From Leptolyngbyaceae cyanobacterium C42_A2020_001 (GTDB lineage: Bacteria > Cyanobacteriota > Cyanobacteriia > Leptolyngbyales > Leptolyngbyaceae): a DNA stretch of 64,000 bases. A program made the position numbers and the translations under genes. Under the pieces are notes generated by a model that saw only the letters and a list, made by a program, of their open reading frames with translations, made no database searches and was not told the origin of the DNA. Every line of letters begins with the position of its first letter. Within the stretch, counting starts at the first letter, position 1. Shown here one piece after another: positions 17,118-25,873 of this stretch. The stretch is taken from the NCBI GenBank assembly GCA_015272515.1, contig JACYLN010000130.1:34437-98436 (forward strand). The letters run 5' to 3'.

Positions 17118-19463
17118 CTAAGGATTGTTGCGTAGAACAGCTTCCTGGCGGCGAACGGCTGCTAGCAGTTCCGCATTCTGCAAGATCACCCCAACCTGAT
17201 TGTTGAATAACTGCATATATTTTTGGTCTGTTTCATCAAAGCTGGTTTGAAATGCTTCTGGAACAGGCTGGTTGTCAACTGGAATCACTGCTTCAGTTCC
17301 CACTTTTTTGTTGACCAGTTGTGTCACCCCAATGAGTTCTCCATCTGGATTGAACACTGGCATACACAGCAAACTACAGGTACGATAGCCTGTTTGCTGG
17401 TCAGTATGTTTTGCGGTATTGGCATCGGGGTGATGGTAGAGATCAAAGGAGATATTGAGCGGTTGCCCTGTTGCCGCAACGGTTCCGGCATAACCCTGCC
17501 CAATCCGAACTCGAATTTCGCGACTGGAGCCATCTGCAAACGGAATTTTTGTCCATAATTCTTGAGTCACCCGATCGCATAGCCATAAGGTACTGCGATC
17601 GGCATTCATCAACTCTTTAGCCGCTTGCATCACGCGCAGCAGAATCTCGTCTGGGTCTAAACTACTTTGGCTGACAGAACGGGTTGCTGCCATCAATGCC
17701 GCCGCAACTCGTTGCCCCCTCGCCGTTTTGTGATACGAGCAAAAACTTTCCAGAATCATTTGAATCAGGGGAGCGCTGGCAGCAAACTGGGCTTCATCAG
17801 CCTGGGTAAAGCCTTGCAGATCAATGCGATCGCTTAAGTCAGCGTTGACATCATTCGTGCGTTTCAACTTGTTGATCAACTGCACCACAGCAATCAATTC
17901 GCCGCGATCGTTGAGCATGGGAATTGCCAACATGGTGTAGGTGCGGTACTGGTTGCGTTTGTCTTGTTCTTTTGCCGTGGCAGAGCGAGGATCAGTATAA
18001 AAATCGTAGGGAATGATGATGGGTTTCTTGAAGCGGGCAACTTCTCCCACAATGCCTTTGTCCGCAGAGACGCGAATTTCCAGAGAGCGATCGCTGTCTT
18101 CCGACTCTGCCACAATCGACCACAACTCGTTGCGTTCCGCATCTAGCAAAAAAATCGTAGTGCGATCGGCACACAGGGATTTGCCAATTTTGGAGGTAAT
18201 CGATCGCAGCGTCGTATCCAAAATATCGTCAAATCCCTGGTTATCCATCACCTGGTTCAGCATCGACAGCGTTTGCAGCACCACGCTCTGGGGATGGCTT
18301 TCTGCCTGTTGCTTCATCGCCGCAAACTGACGCGCATTATGCAACGCAATCCCCACCTGGGCATTGAAGATCTGCATATACTTCTCGCTGTTGCTATCAA
18401 AGCTCGCCTGAAAGCACTCCGGTGCCTGGGGCCACTGGCTGGGGTCGTAGTCAGCAAAATCCCCCTGACGGCGTTTGTTGACTAACTGCGTCACGCCCAA
18501 CAATTCTCCATCGGGACTCCAAACAGGCATACAGAGAAGGCTACAGGTGCGATATCCGGTTTTCTGATCTGTTAACTTTGCCATATCCGAATCGGGATGA
18601 TGATACAGATCGAAGGCGAGATTCAGCGGTTCCCGGGTTTTGGCAACGATGCCAGCAAACCCCTCGCCAATTTGGATGCGGTATTCCTTGAAAGTGCCAT
18701 CTTGAAACGGAATTTTGGTCCAGAGTTGATTTGTGTTCGTATCAATCAGCCAAAGCGTGGAGCGATCGGCATTCATCAGTTTCTTGGCGGCTTCCATCAC
18801 CCGCCCAATAATTTCCTCCGAATCCAGGCTGCTTTGAGAAACGGAACGGGTGGCTTCAGTTAGAGCTTCGGAGGCTTGCAGCCGCTGGGTGAGTTTGTAG
18901 CACTCCTGACAACGCGCCAAAATGCGGAGAATGGCGGGAGCATATTCCTCTAGCTGGCGTTGATCAGATTGGGTAAAGCCATTGGGATGAACGCGTTCTG
19001 CCAGGGTGCCTGTGAGGTAGGGCGATCGCCGCAGTTTATTGACCAGATGCACTACGGCCACTACATGGTGCTGATCGTTGGTGAGAGGAAACACCAAATC
19101 GTTGTAGACGGGGTAGCCGTTAATCTTGTCTGGGTCTTCTAATCCCGCCATGGTTTTAATATGAGTCAGCAGTCCACTAGAGCTTTTGTTGGCAAGGATT
19201 TGAATTTCTGGCAGGTTTGGGCCTTCGTGGCGGGTGATGATGGACCAGATGTCGTTCTTCTCTTCATCGATGAAAACAATGGTGGTGCGATCGGCATTGA
19301 GGAGTTCTCCCATTCGCACAGTAATCGTCCCAAGAATTTCGTGCAGGGAGTTCTCCCATTCGCACAGTAATCGTCCCAAGAATTTCGTGCAGAATGTCGG
19401 AGAAGTCTTTACCTTCCATAACGCTGAGCATGGAGAGTAATTTTTGCTCCTGACTGGTAACAA
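17118..19463 (-). CDS. four-GAF sensory protein, 3' part of a frameshifted AAA-GAF gene
   Basis: About 780 codons hold four GAF domains in an A-B-A-B pattern. Domains 1 and 3 resemble each other ([38 protein letters not shown]), as do 2 and 4 ([42 protein letters not shown]). Each ends in an NK-containing strand, and parts of the NKFDE motif of cyclic-nucleotide-binding GAFs are visible. The first ~40 codons are out-of-frame sequence; real homology begins at [15 protein letters not shown], which also ends the upstream AAA ORF. The two ORFs were one gene, split by the 46-bp duplication at 19301-19392. The only in-frame ATG near the break is at 19313. No output domain follows the last GAF; the ORF stops at [10 protein letters not shown]. 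Confidence 0.75.
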   Translation of the reverse strand: MLPVRSKNYSPCSALWKVKTSPTFCTKFLGRLLCEWENSLHEILGTITVRMGELLNADRTTIVFIDEEKNDIWSIITRHEGPNLPEIQILANKSSSGLLTHIKTMAGLEDPDKINGYPVYNDLVFPLTNDQHHVVAVVHLVNKLRRSPYLTGTLAERVHPNGFTQSDQRQLEEYAPAILRILARCQECYKLTQRLQASEALTEATRSVSQSSLDSEEIIGRVMEAAKKLMNADRSTLWLIDTNTNQLWTKIPFQDGTFKEYRIQIGEGFAGIVAKTREPLNLAFDLYHHPDSDMAKLTDQKTGYRTCSLLCMPVWSPDGELLGVTQLVNKRRQGDFADYDPSQWPQAPECFQASFDSNSEKYMQIFNAQVGIALHNARQFAAMKQQAESHPQSVVLQTLSMLNQVMDNQGFDDILDTTLRSITSKIGKSLCADRTTIFLLDAERNELWSIVAESEDSDRSLEIRVSADKGIVGEVARFKKPIIIPYDFYTDPRSATAKEQDKRNQYRTYTMLAIPMLNDRGELIAVVQLINKLKRTNDVNADLSDRIDLQGFTQADEAQFAASAPLIQMILESFCSYHKTARGQRVAAALMAATRSVSQSSLDPDEILLRVMQAAKELMNADRSTLWLCDRVTQELWTKIPFADGSSREIRVRIGQGYAGTVAATGQPLNISFDLYHHPDANTAKHTDQQTGYRTCSLLCMPVFNPDGELIGVTQLVNKKVGTEAVIPVDNQPVPEAFQTSFDETDQKYMQLFNNQVGVILQNAELLAAVRRQEAVLRNNP

Positions 19464-20574
19464 CCTGCATAAAGTCTGCCTGTAAATCGGTCAGGGCTTT
19501 GGCGATCCAGTGGCGGTTAAAGACCGTACTGTAGATGCGGTTGCTGATGCGGAGCTTGCCTGCTTGCTTAATCACTAGCCCAGAAAGACGCAGTTCCATT
19601 TGTTCTGGTGTATCTACTGCCTCAATTTCACCCACTTTCAGTACGTGTTGATAGACATCCAGCACGCCCCGACTACGCTGTCCAATGCGTAATAGGCGAT
19701 CGCGAATCGCTTTTAAGTGGGGTGGTTCATCGGTAGATTCCCAGTTGTTGATCAGGCGCGATCGCACCAGCGCCTCAACCCATTCGGCTTCTGAAATCGG
19801 TGGCATGGGTTGGTCATCGGTATGAATCAGCTTACAAATTTTTTGAGTCAAAAAAGGTTGCCCACCCGTCCATTCCAGAATTGCCTCCAGGGTTTTCCAG
19901 GGATGGGAAAATTTTTCAGCTAACCCTTCTATCAGAGGTTCCGCTTCAGATAGCTTAAACCCTTCTAATTCAATAGCGCGCCCAATATTAAATGGAGTCC
20001 GATTCTTATCTTGAATTAAGTCTGAGGGAGAAGCGACACCCAGTAAAGCAAAAGTCAACCGCTGATATTCTGTGCAGGCGCGAATAAAGGCGAAAAAATC
20101 TTCTGTTTGAAATCCTAAGCTGAGAATACTATCAATCTCATCAATAAAAATCACGATTTTCTCAGGAATACTTTCCAGTAATACCTGTTCAATAAATTCG
20201 CTCAAGCGTTGTAAAGGTGATAAATATTCGCGATCGCGCAACCAACTCCGCAACTCAATCGACAAATTAAAGCTCGTCACTAAGCGACGCATCAACCCCG
20301 CATACCATTGATCCGGCGTAATCTCCTGACTCCCAATTTTGTTCAGATCAATTGCCGCGCCCACAATCCCTTCTGCCTGCAACCGATGCAAAGTTCGCAC
20401 CCGCAAGCTAGTTTTTCCCATTTGGCGCGAGTTCAGCACATAGCAAAATTCGCCCGCCTTCAAGCCCTCATACAGGTCGCGATCGGCTTGGCGAACCACG
20501 TAACTCGGTGCATCCAGGGGTAGGTGACCGCCAACTTTGTAAGTGAATGTAGTAGACGAGGTGAGGTAAGACAT
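19264..20574 (-). CDS. AAA-like ATPase (AAA_35), 5' part of a frameshifted AAA-GAF gene
   Basis: From ATG 20574 ([19 protein letters not shown]) the frame encodes an AAA-like domain of the cyanobacterial AAA_35 type at about 1-330: [17 protein letters not shown] is the Walker A region, [12 protein letters not shown] the Walker [12 protein letters not shown] a sensor-like motif. It is followed by a helical linker (about 330-410) that leads into [14 protein letters not shown], the start of the first GAF domain. The last ~22 codons, past the 46-bp duplication, are frameshifted. An ATP-dependent signalling switch coupled to GAF sensing is inferred from the domains. The start lacks a ribosome binding site; a C-rich mRNA tract lies directly upstream. 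An upstream extension to 21039 is rejected because it reads the next gene out of frame. Confidence 0.75.
   Translation of the reverse strand: MSYLTSSTTFTYKVGGHLPLDAPSYVVRQADRDLYEGLKAGEFCYVLNSRQMGKTSLRVRTLHRLQAEGIVGAAIDLNKIGSQEITPDQWYAGLMRRLVTSFNLSIELRSWLRDREYLSPLQRLSEFIEQVLLESIPEKIVIFIDEIDSILSLGFQTEDFFAFIRACTEYQRLTFALLGVASPSDLIQDKNRTPFNIGRAIELEGFKLSEAEPLIEGLAEKFSHPWKTLEAILEWTGGQPFLTQKICKLIHTDDQPMPPISEAEWVEALVRSRLINNWESTDEPPHLKAIRDRLLRIGQRSRGVLDVYQHVLKVGEIEAVDTPEQMELRLSGLVIKQAGKLRISNRIYSTVFNRHWIAKALTDLQADFMQVVTSQEQKLLSMLSVMEGKDFSDILHEILGTITVRMGELPARNSWDDYCANGRTPQCRSHHHCFHR
19301..19392. repeat. 46-bp perfect tandem duplication that shifts the reading frame
   Basis: Positions 19301-19346 and 19347-19392 are identical, starting GGAGTTCTCCCATTCGCACA and ending CGTGCAG. 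Removing one copy (46 bases, 1 mod 3) joins the AAA ORF to the GAF ORF in frame (phase difference 1 mod 3). The duplication therefore explains the split exactly. It may be a real recent mutation, a phase-variable switch or an assembly error. Confidence 0.95.
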
Positions 20575-20613
20575 GGGTGGGGGAGTGGGGGAGTGGGGGA
20601 GTGGGGGAGTGGG
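20575..20613. repeat. 8-bp microsatellite with a perfect G-quadruplex motif next to a start codon
   Basis: On the plus strand four runs of five G (20579-20583, 20587-20591, 20595-20599, 20603-20607) are separated by AGT, with GGG at both ends. This is a classic intramolecular G-quadruplex pattern, and the unit AGTGGGGG is an octamer that can slip. It abuts the ATG of the minus-strand AAA gene, where a ribosome binding site would be expected; the mRNA there is C-rich. Confidence 0.8.
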
Positions 20614-20764
20614 TGAAGGAGTTGAAGCATTTTGCATTTCTTCCTCATCTCCCTCATCTTCCTTACCTTCCTCATCTTCTGCCTCCGCTCGGCTGAGCGC
20701 GTTCGGTGACCTCAGTGGAACCGCTCGCGCCGAAGCCTGACTTCTGACTTCTAACTTTTCTGCT

Positions 20765-21868
20765 TCACAATCTCTCCTTGAAGTACTGTCGGTACAGGTT
20801 GAATCGGGGAGTAACGTCGTTTCCTTGGAGGTGAACGAGTCCGAGGCTATGGAGTTTAAAGGCGAGGATGGATTCGAGTTCAACGGGGTCATCGCTATTG
20901 ACGACGCGGCTGAAGGCGTTCTTGAGTTCTGGATGCTGACGCAAATTCCAGAGGTGGCGGCGCAGATGATCGCCATAAATTCCAGCTTCGGTGGCAGCCG
21001 ATCGCACCAGTTCCGGCAGGGTGAGGTTTTGTTGAGCAAGGTGATACAACGCTAAACGGATGAGATAGGGGTGTCCGCCTGCGCTCGCCATCAGGGTTTC
21101 AATCTCAACCATTTCCCAATTCAATGTGTGGCGAACTGCCAAATCTAAGACTTGTTGCGGGCTAAATTCTGACAGTTCAATCGGCAATCCCACATTGAAT
21201 GGAGATTGATTCACATCGAGCGGGATGTACACTTCGGTAGAATGCACCACAACCAGGCGCAGCTTTTCCCACAGTTGGCTGTCGCCGCCGCCATATCCAG
21301 CTTCCTCGTACCAGGCACGCAACAGCCCAAAAAAGTCATCGGCAATGTTGGGATATTGAAAGATCCGATCAACCTCATCCAATCCCAACACGAGTGGACT
21401 CTCAATTTGAGACAGCAGGCAATCTTCAAAATACATGGTGCAGTTGTCTTTGCTGCCGTAAGTTTCAGTCCAGTATTGATTAGGGTGGGAGAGGCGCAGT
21501 TTGCGGGCAACTCTACTACAAAACCATTGCAATAGAGCATCAAGGTTGGCGAAGATGCCAATGTCTGCCTGTTGGAAGCTAAGTGGAACGGTGTGATAGC
21601 CCTGCTCTCGCGATCGCAGCAGGATGCGCGACATGAGGGAGGTTTTGCCCATCTGGCGGGGTGCTTTAACGCGGATCAGGGTGCCGGGCTGTAAAATCTC
21701 CCGGTAGCACTGGGCTTCGTAGGGCACTCGTTCGATGTAAAAGGTGGAGTCGAGGCGGACTTGCCCTTGAGGGAGTTCGGGATCGGCAGTGGGAGTAGGG
21801 AGGGGTTGCCATTGAGGTGGTGGCGGATGGCTTGAATCAGGGGAGGAGTATCGGTGGGGGAGTGCCAT
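20765..21868 (-). CDS. AAA-like ATPase (AAA_35), probable 3' part of a VMAP-HTH/TIR/AAA gene
   Basis: The real protein homology begins near [22 protein letters not shown] (about position 21790); the first ~25 codons read the TIR gene out of frame. The AAA_35 domain then runs to the end: [20 protein letters not shown] (Walker A), [14 protein letters not shown] (Walker B), [16 protein letters not shown] (sensor-like), and a winged-helix-like tail. Related cyanobacterial proteins carry an N-terminal VMAP-type HTH, sometimes a TIR domain, and then this ATPase in one chain. Here the N-terminal part is in a different frame (offset 2 mod 3), so a frameshift between about 21700 and 21850 is likely. 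A translationally coupled separate gene is the alternative. Confidence 0.75.
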   Translation of the reverse strand: MALPHRYSSPDSSHPPPPQWQPLPTPTADPELPQGQVRLDSTFYIERVPYEAQCYREILQPGTLIRVKAPRQMGKTSLMSRILLRSREQGYHTVPLSFQQADIGIFANLDALLQWFCSRVARKLRLSHPNQYWTETYGSKDNCTMYFEDCLLSQIESPLVLGLDEVDRIFQYPNIADDFFGLLRAWYEEAGYGGGDSQLWEKLRLVVVHSTEVYIPLDVNQSPFNVGLPIELSEFSPQQVLDLAVRHTLNWEMVEIETLMASAGGHPYLIRLALYHLAQQNLTLPELVRSAATEAGIYGDHLRRHLWNLRQHPELKNAFSRVVNSDDPVELESILAFKLHSLGLVHLQGNDVTPRFNLYRQYFKERL

Positions 21869-22524
21869 TCGTAGCAGGGAAGATCGTGCAGGAAGGTTTG
21901 CAAATCGTGGGTGAGACGGAGGTTGAGAGGGCAGTTGACCCAGATCGGTAAAATGGTGAGGGGGCGATCGCGACGGTCATGACTCAATTTCTGGGCATGT
22001 TGCAATTCCTCCAGCACCATTTCACTGACGGCGGCTTGAGACGATAACAGCAACAGGAAGTAATCGCATTGACGCAGGTTGGATTCTAAGTGGTTGAGCC
22101 AATCAGTTTCATGAGAGGGGGCAGTTATGCAGGCTCGATGTCCAGCCATCGCGATCGCCTCACAAAGCTGTTTCGCCAGACTCGCATCGGGTTCCTGATA
22201 GCGGCAGCTAATGAAAACGTGTTGAACTTGGCTTGAGGGACAGGCGGAAACGGGATTGGTATGGAAATGCCGTTGCCATGTCCGCTCAACAGCGCCCCGT
22301 ACCTGTTTTTTCGTGACTTTTTCACCGCAAACGGTTGAAAGTTTCTGCCAGAGTTTGTAACCCACGTATTTCTCGACATACTCCGGATTGGTTGGATAAA
22401 TGTCTTCGTAGGTTTGCCCTTGCCAGGAACCAACAAATACATCTCGTTCTAAATCATTCAGGTATTTTCCAGTGTGGCTATAAACCAATTGTTCAACAAA
22501 TTTTAGTGCGTCTCGAACGTCCAT
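21676..22524 (-). CDS. VMAP-type N-terminal HTH plus TIR domain protein
   Basis: Residues 1-95 (MDVRDALKFVEQLVYSHTGKYL, DLERDVFVGSWQGQTYEDI, VGYKLWQKLS, GEKVTKKQVRGAVER) match the HTH found at the N-terminus of vWA-MoxR-associated and AAA_35 proteins in cyanobacteria. Residues 105-230 form a TIR domain (HVFISCRYQEPDASLAKQL, CDYFLLLLSSQAAVSEMVLEEL). TIR domains act in NAD+ cleavage or as signalling adaptors in bacterial immunity; the catalytic glutamate could be in MVLEEL, but this is not certain. The last ~45 residues are low-complexity and probably out of frame, because homology continues in the overlapping ORF 20765-21868. The intact product would be HTH-TIR-AAA, a STAND-like sensor. Confidence 0.75.
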   Translation of the reverse strand: MDVRDALKFVEQLVYSHTGKYLNDLERDVFVGSWQGQTYEDIYPTNPEYVEKYVGYKLWQKLSTVCGEKVTKKQVRGAVERTWQRHFHTNPVSACPSSQVQHVFISCRYQEPDASLAKQLCEAIAMAGHRACITAPSHETDWLNHLESNLRQCDYFLLLLSSQAAVSEMVLEELQHAQKLSHDRRDRPLTILPIWVNCPLNLRLTHDLQTFLHDLPCYEWHSPTDTPPLIQAIRHHLNGNPSLLPLPIPNSLKGKSASTPPFTSNECPTKPSATGRFYSPAP

Positions 22525-22660
22525 ACTGTGAATGCAACCACATCGATTGCTTTGTAAAAAGAGTGATAAATGTGGGATATTTCATCGCCTAAAAATTGAC
22601 ATTTTCAAGATTGATTTGTATCCCAATACCCCTGATCCTAGTGTGTGTTATTTTTAACAA

Positions 22661-22676
22661 CTTGATCGAGATCACA
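22661..22676 (+). promoter_or_regulatory. CRP-like (SyCRP1-type) site 1
   Basis: CTTGATCGAGATCACA agrees with the CRP core TGTGATCTAGATCACA at 13 of 16 positions, with a perfect right half. It lies 376 bases upstream of the HD gene start and 137 bases upstream of the HTH-TIR start. Confidence 0.45.
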
Positions 22677-22898
22677 CGGAACGATTGATTTGAGAGCATA
22701 AAAATTGTGAGCTGAAGCCGCCTCTCATGCAGTGAATTTCAGTTGATGGACGCACCCTAACATCTCAAGGAGTGAGATATAGCTACGGTAACATTCAGTT
22801 CATTGAAATTCAATTCCTGAGAGTTTTTATGGAGTTTTATGAGGTTTTTAGAGGAAGAAAATCTGAGTTTCTTCTGATGTTTTTGAATCACGAACAAT

Positions 22899-22914
22899 GT
22901 TGATTAAGATCACA
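22899..22914 (+). promoter_or_regulatory. CRP-like (SyCRP1-type) site 2
   Basis: GTTGATTAAGATCACA matches the same core at 12 of 16 positions and shares TTGAT and AGATCACA with site 1. It is 123 bases upstream of the HD gene ATG. Two related sites in one gap make a shared regulator more likely than chance. Confidence 0.45.
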
Positions 22915-23036
22915 ATTTTTTTGAGATTTTATGGTTCTCAGTTGATGAAAATATTTGGCAGACTGTTGACAGGATGAAACAAGTTTCTTTTGTTTTTTGA
23001 AACGTCTACTTGATGAAAATGCCTGAGGAGGTTGTC

Positions 23037-23987
23037 ATGTTTAACCCCACAGCCACGATGATTCACCACGCGATCGCTCGTTTACAACAGGGCTATCGCC
23101 AAGTGTTTGGCAACCTCACCCCTAGCCACACCGAGCTGATTGGGCAAATCGCTACTACCACTCTTAACGCGATCGCCCGTACCGATGCGCTATATCACGA
23201 TGTTGAGCACACGATTTTGGTAACTCTGGTGGGGCAAGAAATTTTGCGTGGTAAACAATTGCTAGAAGCAACCGTGTCGCCCGATGACTGGCTGCACTTC
23301 ATCGTTGCCCTGTTGTGCCACGATATTGGCTATTTGAAAGGCATCTGCCGCCAGGATTGCGTTGAAGAACATACTTACACCACTGGACAAGAAAGGATCG
23401 CGATCGCGCCTGGAGCAACCGATGCCAGCCTCACTCCCTATCACGTTGATCGGAGCAAACAGTTTGTTGCCGAGAACTTGGGACACTACCGCAGCCTCAA
23501 CGTTGCAACGATTCAGCAGATGATTGAACTAACCCGCTTTCCCATCCCGAATGACGAAGCCCATCAAGACACCAGCAACTTCCCAGGATTGACCCGGGCA
23601 GCGGATTTAATCGGGCAATTGGGGGACTTACGCTATTTGGAAAAATTGCCTGCCCTATTTCATGAATTTGAGGAAGTTGGCACCAATAAATCCCTGGGAT
23701 ATCAGCATCCCGGTGATTTGCGAATGGGCTATCCGCGCTTCTTTCAAACGGTGGTACAGCCATTGATTCAGCCTGCGATTGCTTATCTCCAAGTGACTCA
23801 ACAAGGGCAACAAATCCTCGATCAGCTTTACCGCAACGTGTCGGTGGTGGAATGGGAACTGAAGGTCATGGATGAACAGCGCGATCGCGAATCGCAAGCC
23901 ATCTTCATCCGCGATCGCTACCATTTCTTCCTGCAAGAGCTAGAAACCCGGCACACTGCCGAAACGTCTTCTCCAAACACCCTGTAG
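23037..23987 (+). CDS. HD-superfamily metal-dependent phosphohydrolase
   Basis: A 316-residue cytoplasmic protein. The metal-binding HD pattern is present: YHDVEHTILV (near residue 55), LLCHDIGYL (HD, near 95), and later acidic residues (RAADLIGQLGD). HD enzymes hydrolyse phosphate esters, often of nucleotides or signalling nucleotides; the substrate here is unknown. ATG 23037 was chosen for its strong GAGGAGG five bases upstream; codons before it (from 23010) read through this ribosome binding site. Two CRP-like sites lie upstream, so control by a cAMP-responsive regulator is possible. It converges on pyrF with a six-base gap. Confidence 0.8.
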   Translation: MFNPTATMIHHAIARLQQGYRQVFGNLTPSHTELIGQIATTTLNAIARTDALYHDVEHTILVTLVGQEILRGKQLLEATVSPDDWLHFIVALLCHDIGYLKGICRQDCVEEHTYTTGQERIAIAPGATDASLTPYHVDRSKQFVAENLGHYRSLNVATIQQMIELTRFPIPNDEAHQDTSNFPGLTRAADLIGQLGDLRYLEKLPALFHEFEEVGTNKSLGYQHPGDLRMGYPRFFQTVVQPLIQPAIAYLQVTQQGQQILDQLYRNVSVVEWELKVMDEQRDRESQAIFIRDRYHFFLQELETRHTAETSSPNTL

Positions 23988-23993
23988 GAAAAT

Positions 23994-24722
23994 TTACAGC
24001 TCTTCACAAGTGCGGGCAAAAGCGGCGGCGGGGTTAGGGGCGGCAGTGATAGGGCGACCAATGACGAGATAGCTGGCTCCGGCTTTGAACGCAGCGCTGG
24101 GAGTCATGATGCGCCGTTGATCGCCTGCTTCTGCCCAGGTAGGGCGTACACCGGGACAAACTAGAAGAAACTCTTGGCCGCAAGTTTGCCGCAATTGCCC
24201 CACTTCTTGGGGTGAGCAGACGGCACCGGGTAAGCCGCTTTCTTGCGCCAAAAGTGCCATGTGTAGAGCGTATTCGGGCAATTCCAGAGGAATTTTGAGG
24301 TCAAATGCCAGCGATCGCGCATCTAAGCTAGTCAACACAGTGATTGCCAGCAGATTGGGAACCGGGTGCCCGGCTTCGGTTGCTCCAGCTTCGGCGGCAG
24401 CTTGAGCAGCCCTGAGTGCTGCTTTTCCAGCCGTGGCATGAACGGTGACCAAATCGACTCCATAACGAGCGACCGCACGGCAGGCTCCGGCGACGGTGTT
24501 GGGGATATCGTGAAACTTTAAGTCTAGAAAAATCTTCTTCTGGCGGGCTTTGAGTTCGGTGAGAATGTTTGGTCCCGCACTCACGAACAATTCCAGTCCC
24601 ACTTTCCAAAAGCTCACGTCTGGGAGTTGATCCAGTAGGGCGATCGCGGCTTCTTGCGTCGGCACATCCAATGGCACAATAATTCGCTCAGAACCTGGTG
24701 TCATCACGCTTTGTTTACTCAC
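23994..24722 (-). CDS. pyrF: orotidine 5'-phosphate decarboxylase
   Basis: This enzyme catalyses the last step of de novo UMP synthesis, converting OMP to UMP and CO2 in the cytoplasm. The family signature [11 protein letters not shown] (near residue 70), with its catalytic Lys and Asp, is intact, as are IIVPLDVPT at the N-terminus and the phosphate-binding VCPGVRP and YLVIGRPIT near the C-terminus. The 242-residue length is normal. The start is a GTG whose first bases overlap the TGA of the upstream gene (GTGA), which points to translational coupling with the tyrS-lipoprotein-exported protein operon. Confidence 0.97.
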   Translation of the reverse strand: MSKQSVMTPGSERIIVPLDVPTQEAAIALLDQLPDVSFWKVGLELFVSAGPNILTELKARQKKIFLDLKFHDIPNTVAGACRAVARYGVDLVTVHATAGKAALRAAQAAAEAGATEAGHPVPNLLAITVLTSLDARSLAFDLKIPLELPEYALHMALLAQESGLPGAVCSPQEVGQLRQTCGQEFLLVCPGVRPTWAEAGDQRRIMTPSAAFKAGASYLVIGRPITAAPNPAAAFARTCEEL

Positions 24723-25291
24723 TGGGCACCACAGTATCGGTTGAAGTTATCAACCAGTTTGTCTTCTTTTTGTGCCACGCCATCCATTCGGTTTGCCACT
24801 CGATCCAGCGATTCGCTCGCTTTTTGAATAACTTCTAATCCGGCTGGAGAATTTTGCGCCTTGCTAATGGTTGTAAGTGCACCAATCGTATCTTTGAACG
24901 CAGAATTGATTGAGGTAGCGATGGTGACGTACTCATTTTTGAAGTTGATTAAAGACTGATCCTGTAACGATACTCCGCGAATCTCGGTGGTAACCCGATC
25001 CAGTTGAGTCACTAGTTGATTAAAAATTCCGGCAGATTTACTTGCCGCTTTTTGAAAAGCCGATAAATCTCCGTTGTCTCCAGCGGCATTGGCTGCCTTC
25101 TCAAAATTCTGGCTCTCTTGCAAAAAGCGCTCAGCGATGGGGGCCATTTTGTTTGCAGCAGTGACTAACCTGTCACATTGCGCCGCTTTGTTAGGAGCCG
25201 CGATCGCCGCCTCTGCACTCACCAACCCCATACACACGACAGGCGCTAGTAGCAGTAGACCTCGGCGCAAGTATTGCTTCCTCTTCACCAT
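24719..25291 (-). CDS. exported protein, paralogue of the neighbouring lipoprotein
   Basis: A 190-residue protein with a Sec signal peptide ([23 protein letters not shown]). The mature part is helical ([55 protein letters not shown]) and ends in NFNRYCGAQ. It aligns over its whole length with the lipoprotein encoded just upstream (25298-25861): both share the N-terminal CxRL, a [18 protein letters not shown]-type segment, ALTTIS and the C-terminal NFNxYC. The two conserved cysteines at the ends may form a disulphide closing a helical bundle. Function unknown. It is part of an operon with tyrS and pyrF and overlaps the pyrF start. Confidence 0.8.
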   Translation of the reverse strand: MVKRKQYLRRGLLLLAPVVCMGLVSAEAAIAAPNKAAQCDRLVTAANKMAPIAERFLQESQNFEKAANAAGDNGDLSAFQKAASKSAGIFNQLVTQLDRVTTEIRGVSLQDQSLINFKNEYVTIATSINSAFKDTIGALTTISKAQNSPAGLEVIQKASESLDRVANRMDGVAQKEDKLVDNFNRYCGAQ

Positions 25292-25297
25292 TGCCTC

Positions 25298-25861
25298 CTA
25301 CTTCTTCACTTCACAATAGTTGTTGAAATCTGATACCAGTCGATTTTCTTCTTGTACCAAACTGTTCATTTTGCCAGCAGTTGCCGTGAGGCTTCTATCT
25401 GCCTGGTCTAGTTGCTTTAAACCAGTTGGGGAGTTCTCAATTTGGCTGATGGTGGTGAGAGCGGTTGTGGTGTCTTTGAATAATCCATTCACGGCAGTTG
25501 CATTTTGCACGTACCGATCTTTTAACTGCACTAGGGTTTCGTCTTTCAAGTCCACGGACTGAATTTCTTTGATAATGCCATCCATTTTGCCAGTCAACCC
25601 GCTAAAAGCATTGGCTGAATTCGCCGCGGAGGTTTTGAACCCTTTCAAATCGTTTTTAGCTCCCGCTACTTTGGCGGCGGCTTCAAAACTTTTGCCCTCC
25701 TGCTGAAACTGCTCGGCAACCGGGCGAATTTTATTTACCGTCTCTAACAGTCTGTTACATTGAGATGTTTTGCTAGGAGTGCAGCCCGCCGCAACTCCGG
25801 CGATCGCCAGGGGCAACAACACGCGTGCAGCAGGACGAAAAACAGTGGTCATAGCGGTCAT
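25298..25861 (-). CDS. predicted lipoprotein of unknown function
   Basis: A 187-residue protein. The signal peptide ends in the lipobox AGVAAGC, so the cysteine would be lipidated and the protein held at a membrane, facing the periplasm. The mature chain is a predicted helical bundle with CNRLLETVNKIRPVAEQF near the start and NNYCEVKK at the end. It is the upstream paralogue of the exported protein at 24719-25291, with only six bases between them. No domain is recognised. It follows tyrS by 12 bases and is likely co-transcribed. Confidence 0.8.
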   Translation of the reverse strand: MTAMTTVFRPAARVLLPLAIAGVAAGCTPSKTSQCNRLLETVNKIRPVAEQFQQEGKSFEAAAKVAGAKNDLKGFKTSAANSANAFSGLTGKMDGIIKEIQSVDLKDETLVQLKDRYVQNATAVNGLFKDTTTALTTISQIENSPTGLKQLDQADRSLTATAGKMNSLVQEENRLVSDFNNYCEVKK

Positions 25862-25873
25862 TTAGATATTGCA

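Larger units (their letters stand above)
22525..23036. other. regulatory gap between divergent HTH-TIR and HD-hydrolase genes
   Basis: About 510 gene-free bases separate two divergent starts. The region is AT-rich and holds two CRP-like half-palindromes, listed separately. No small gene could be supported. Confidence 0.5.

Noticed and set aside
20575..21039. N-terminal extension of the AAA-GAF protein
   Set aside because: It reads the 3' end of the upstream AAA gene out of frame and then a low-complexity tract; homology begins at the ATG at 20574.
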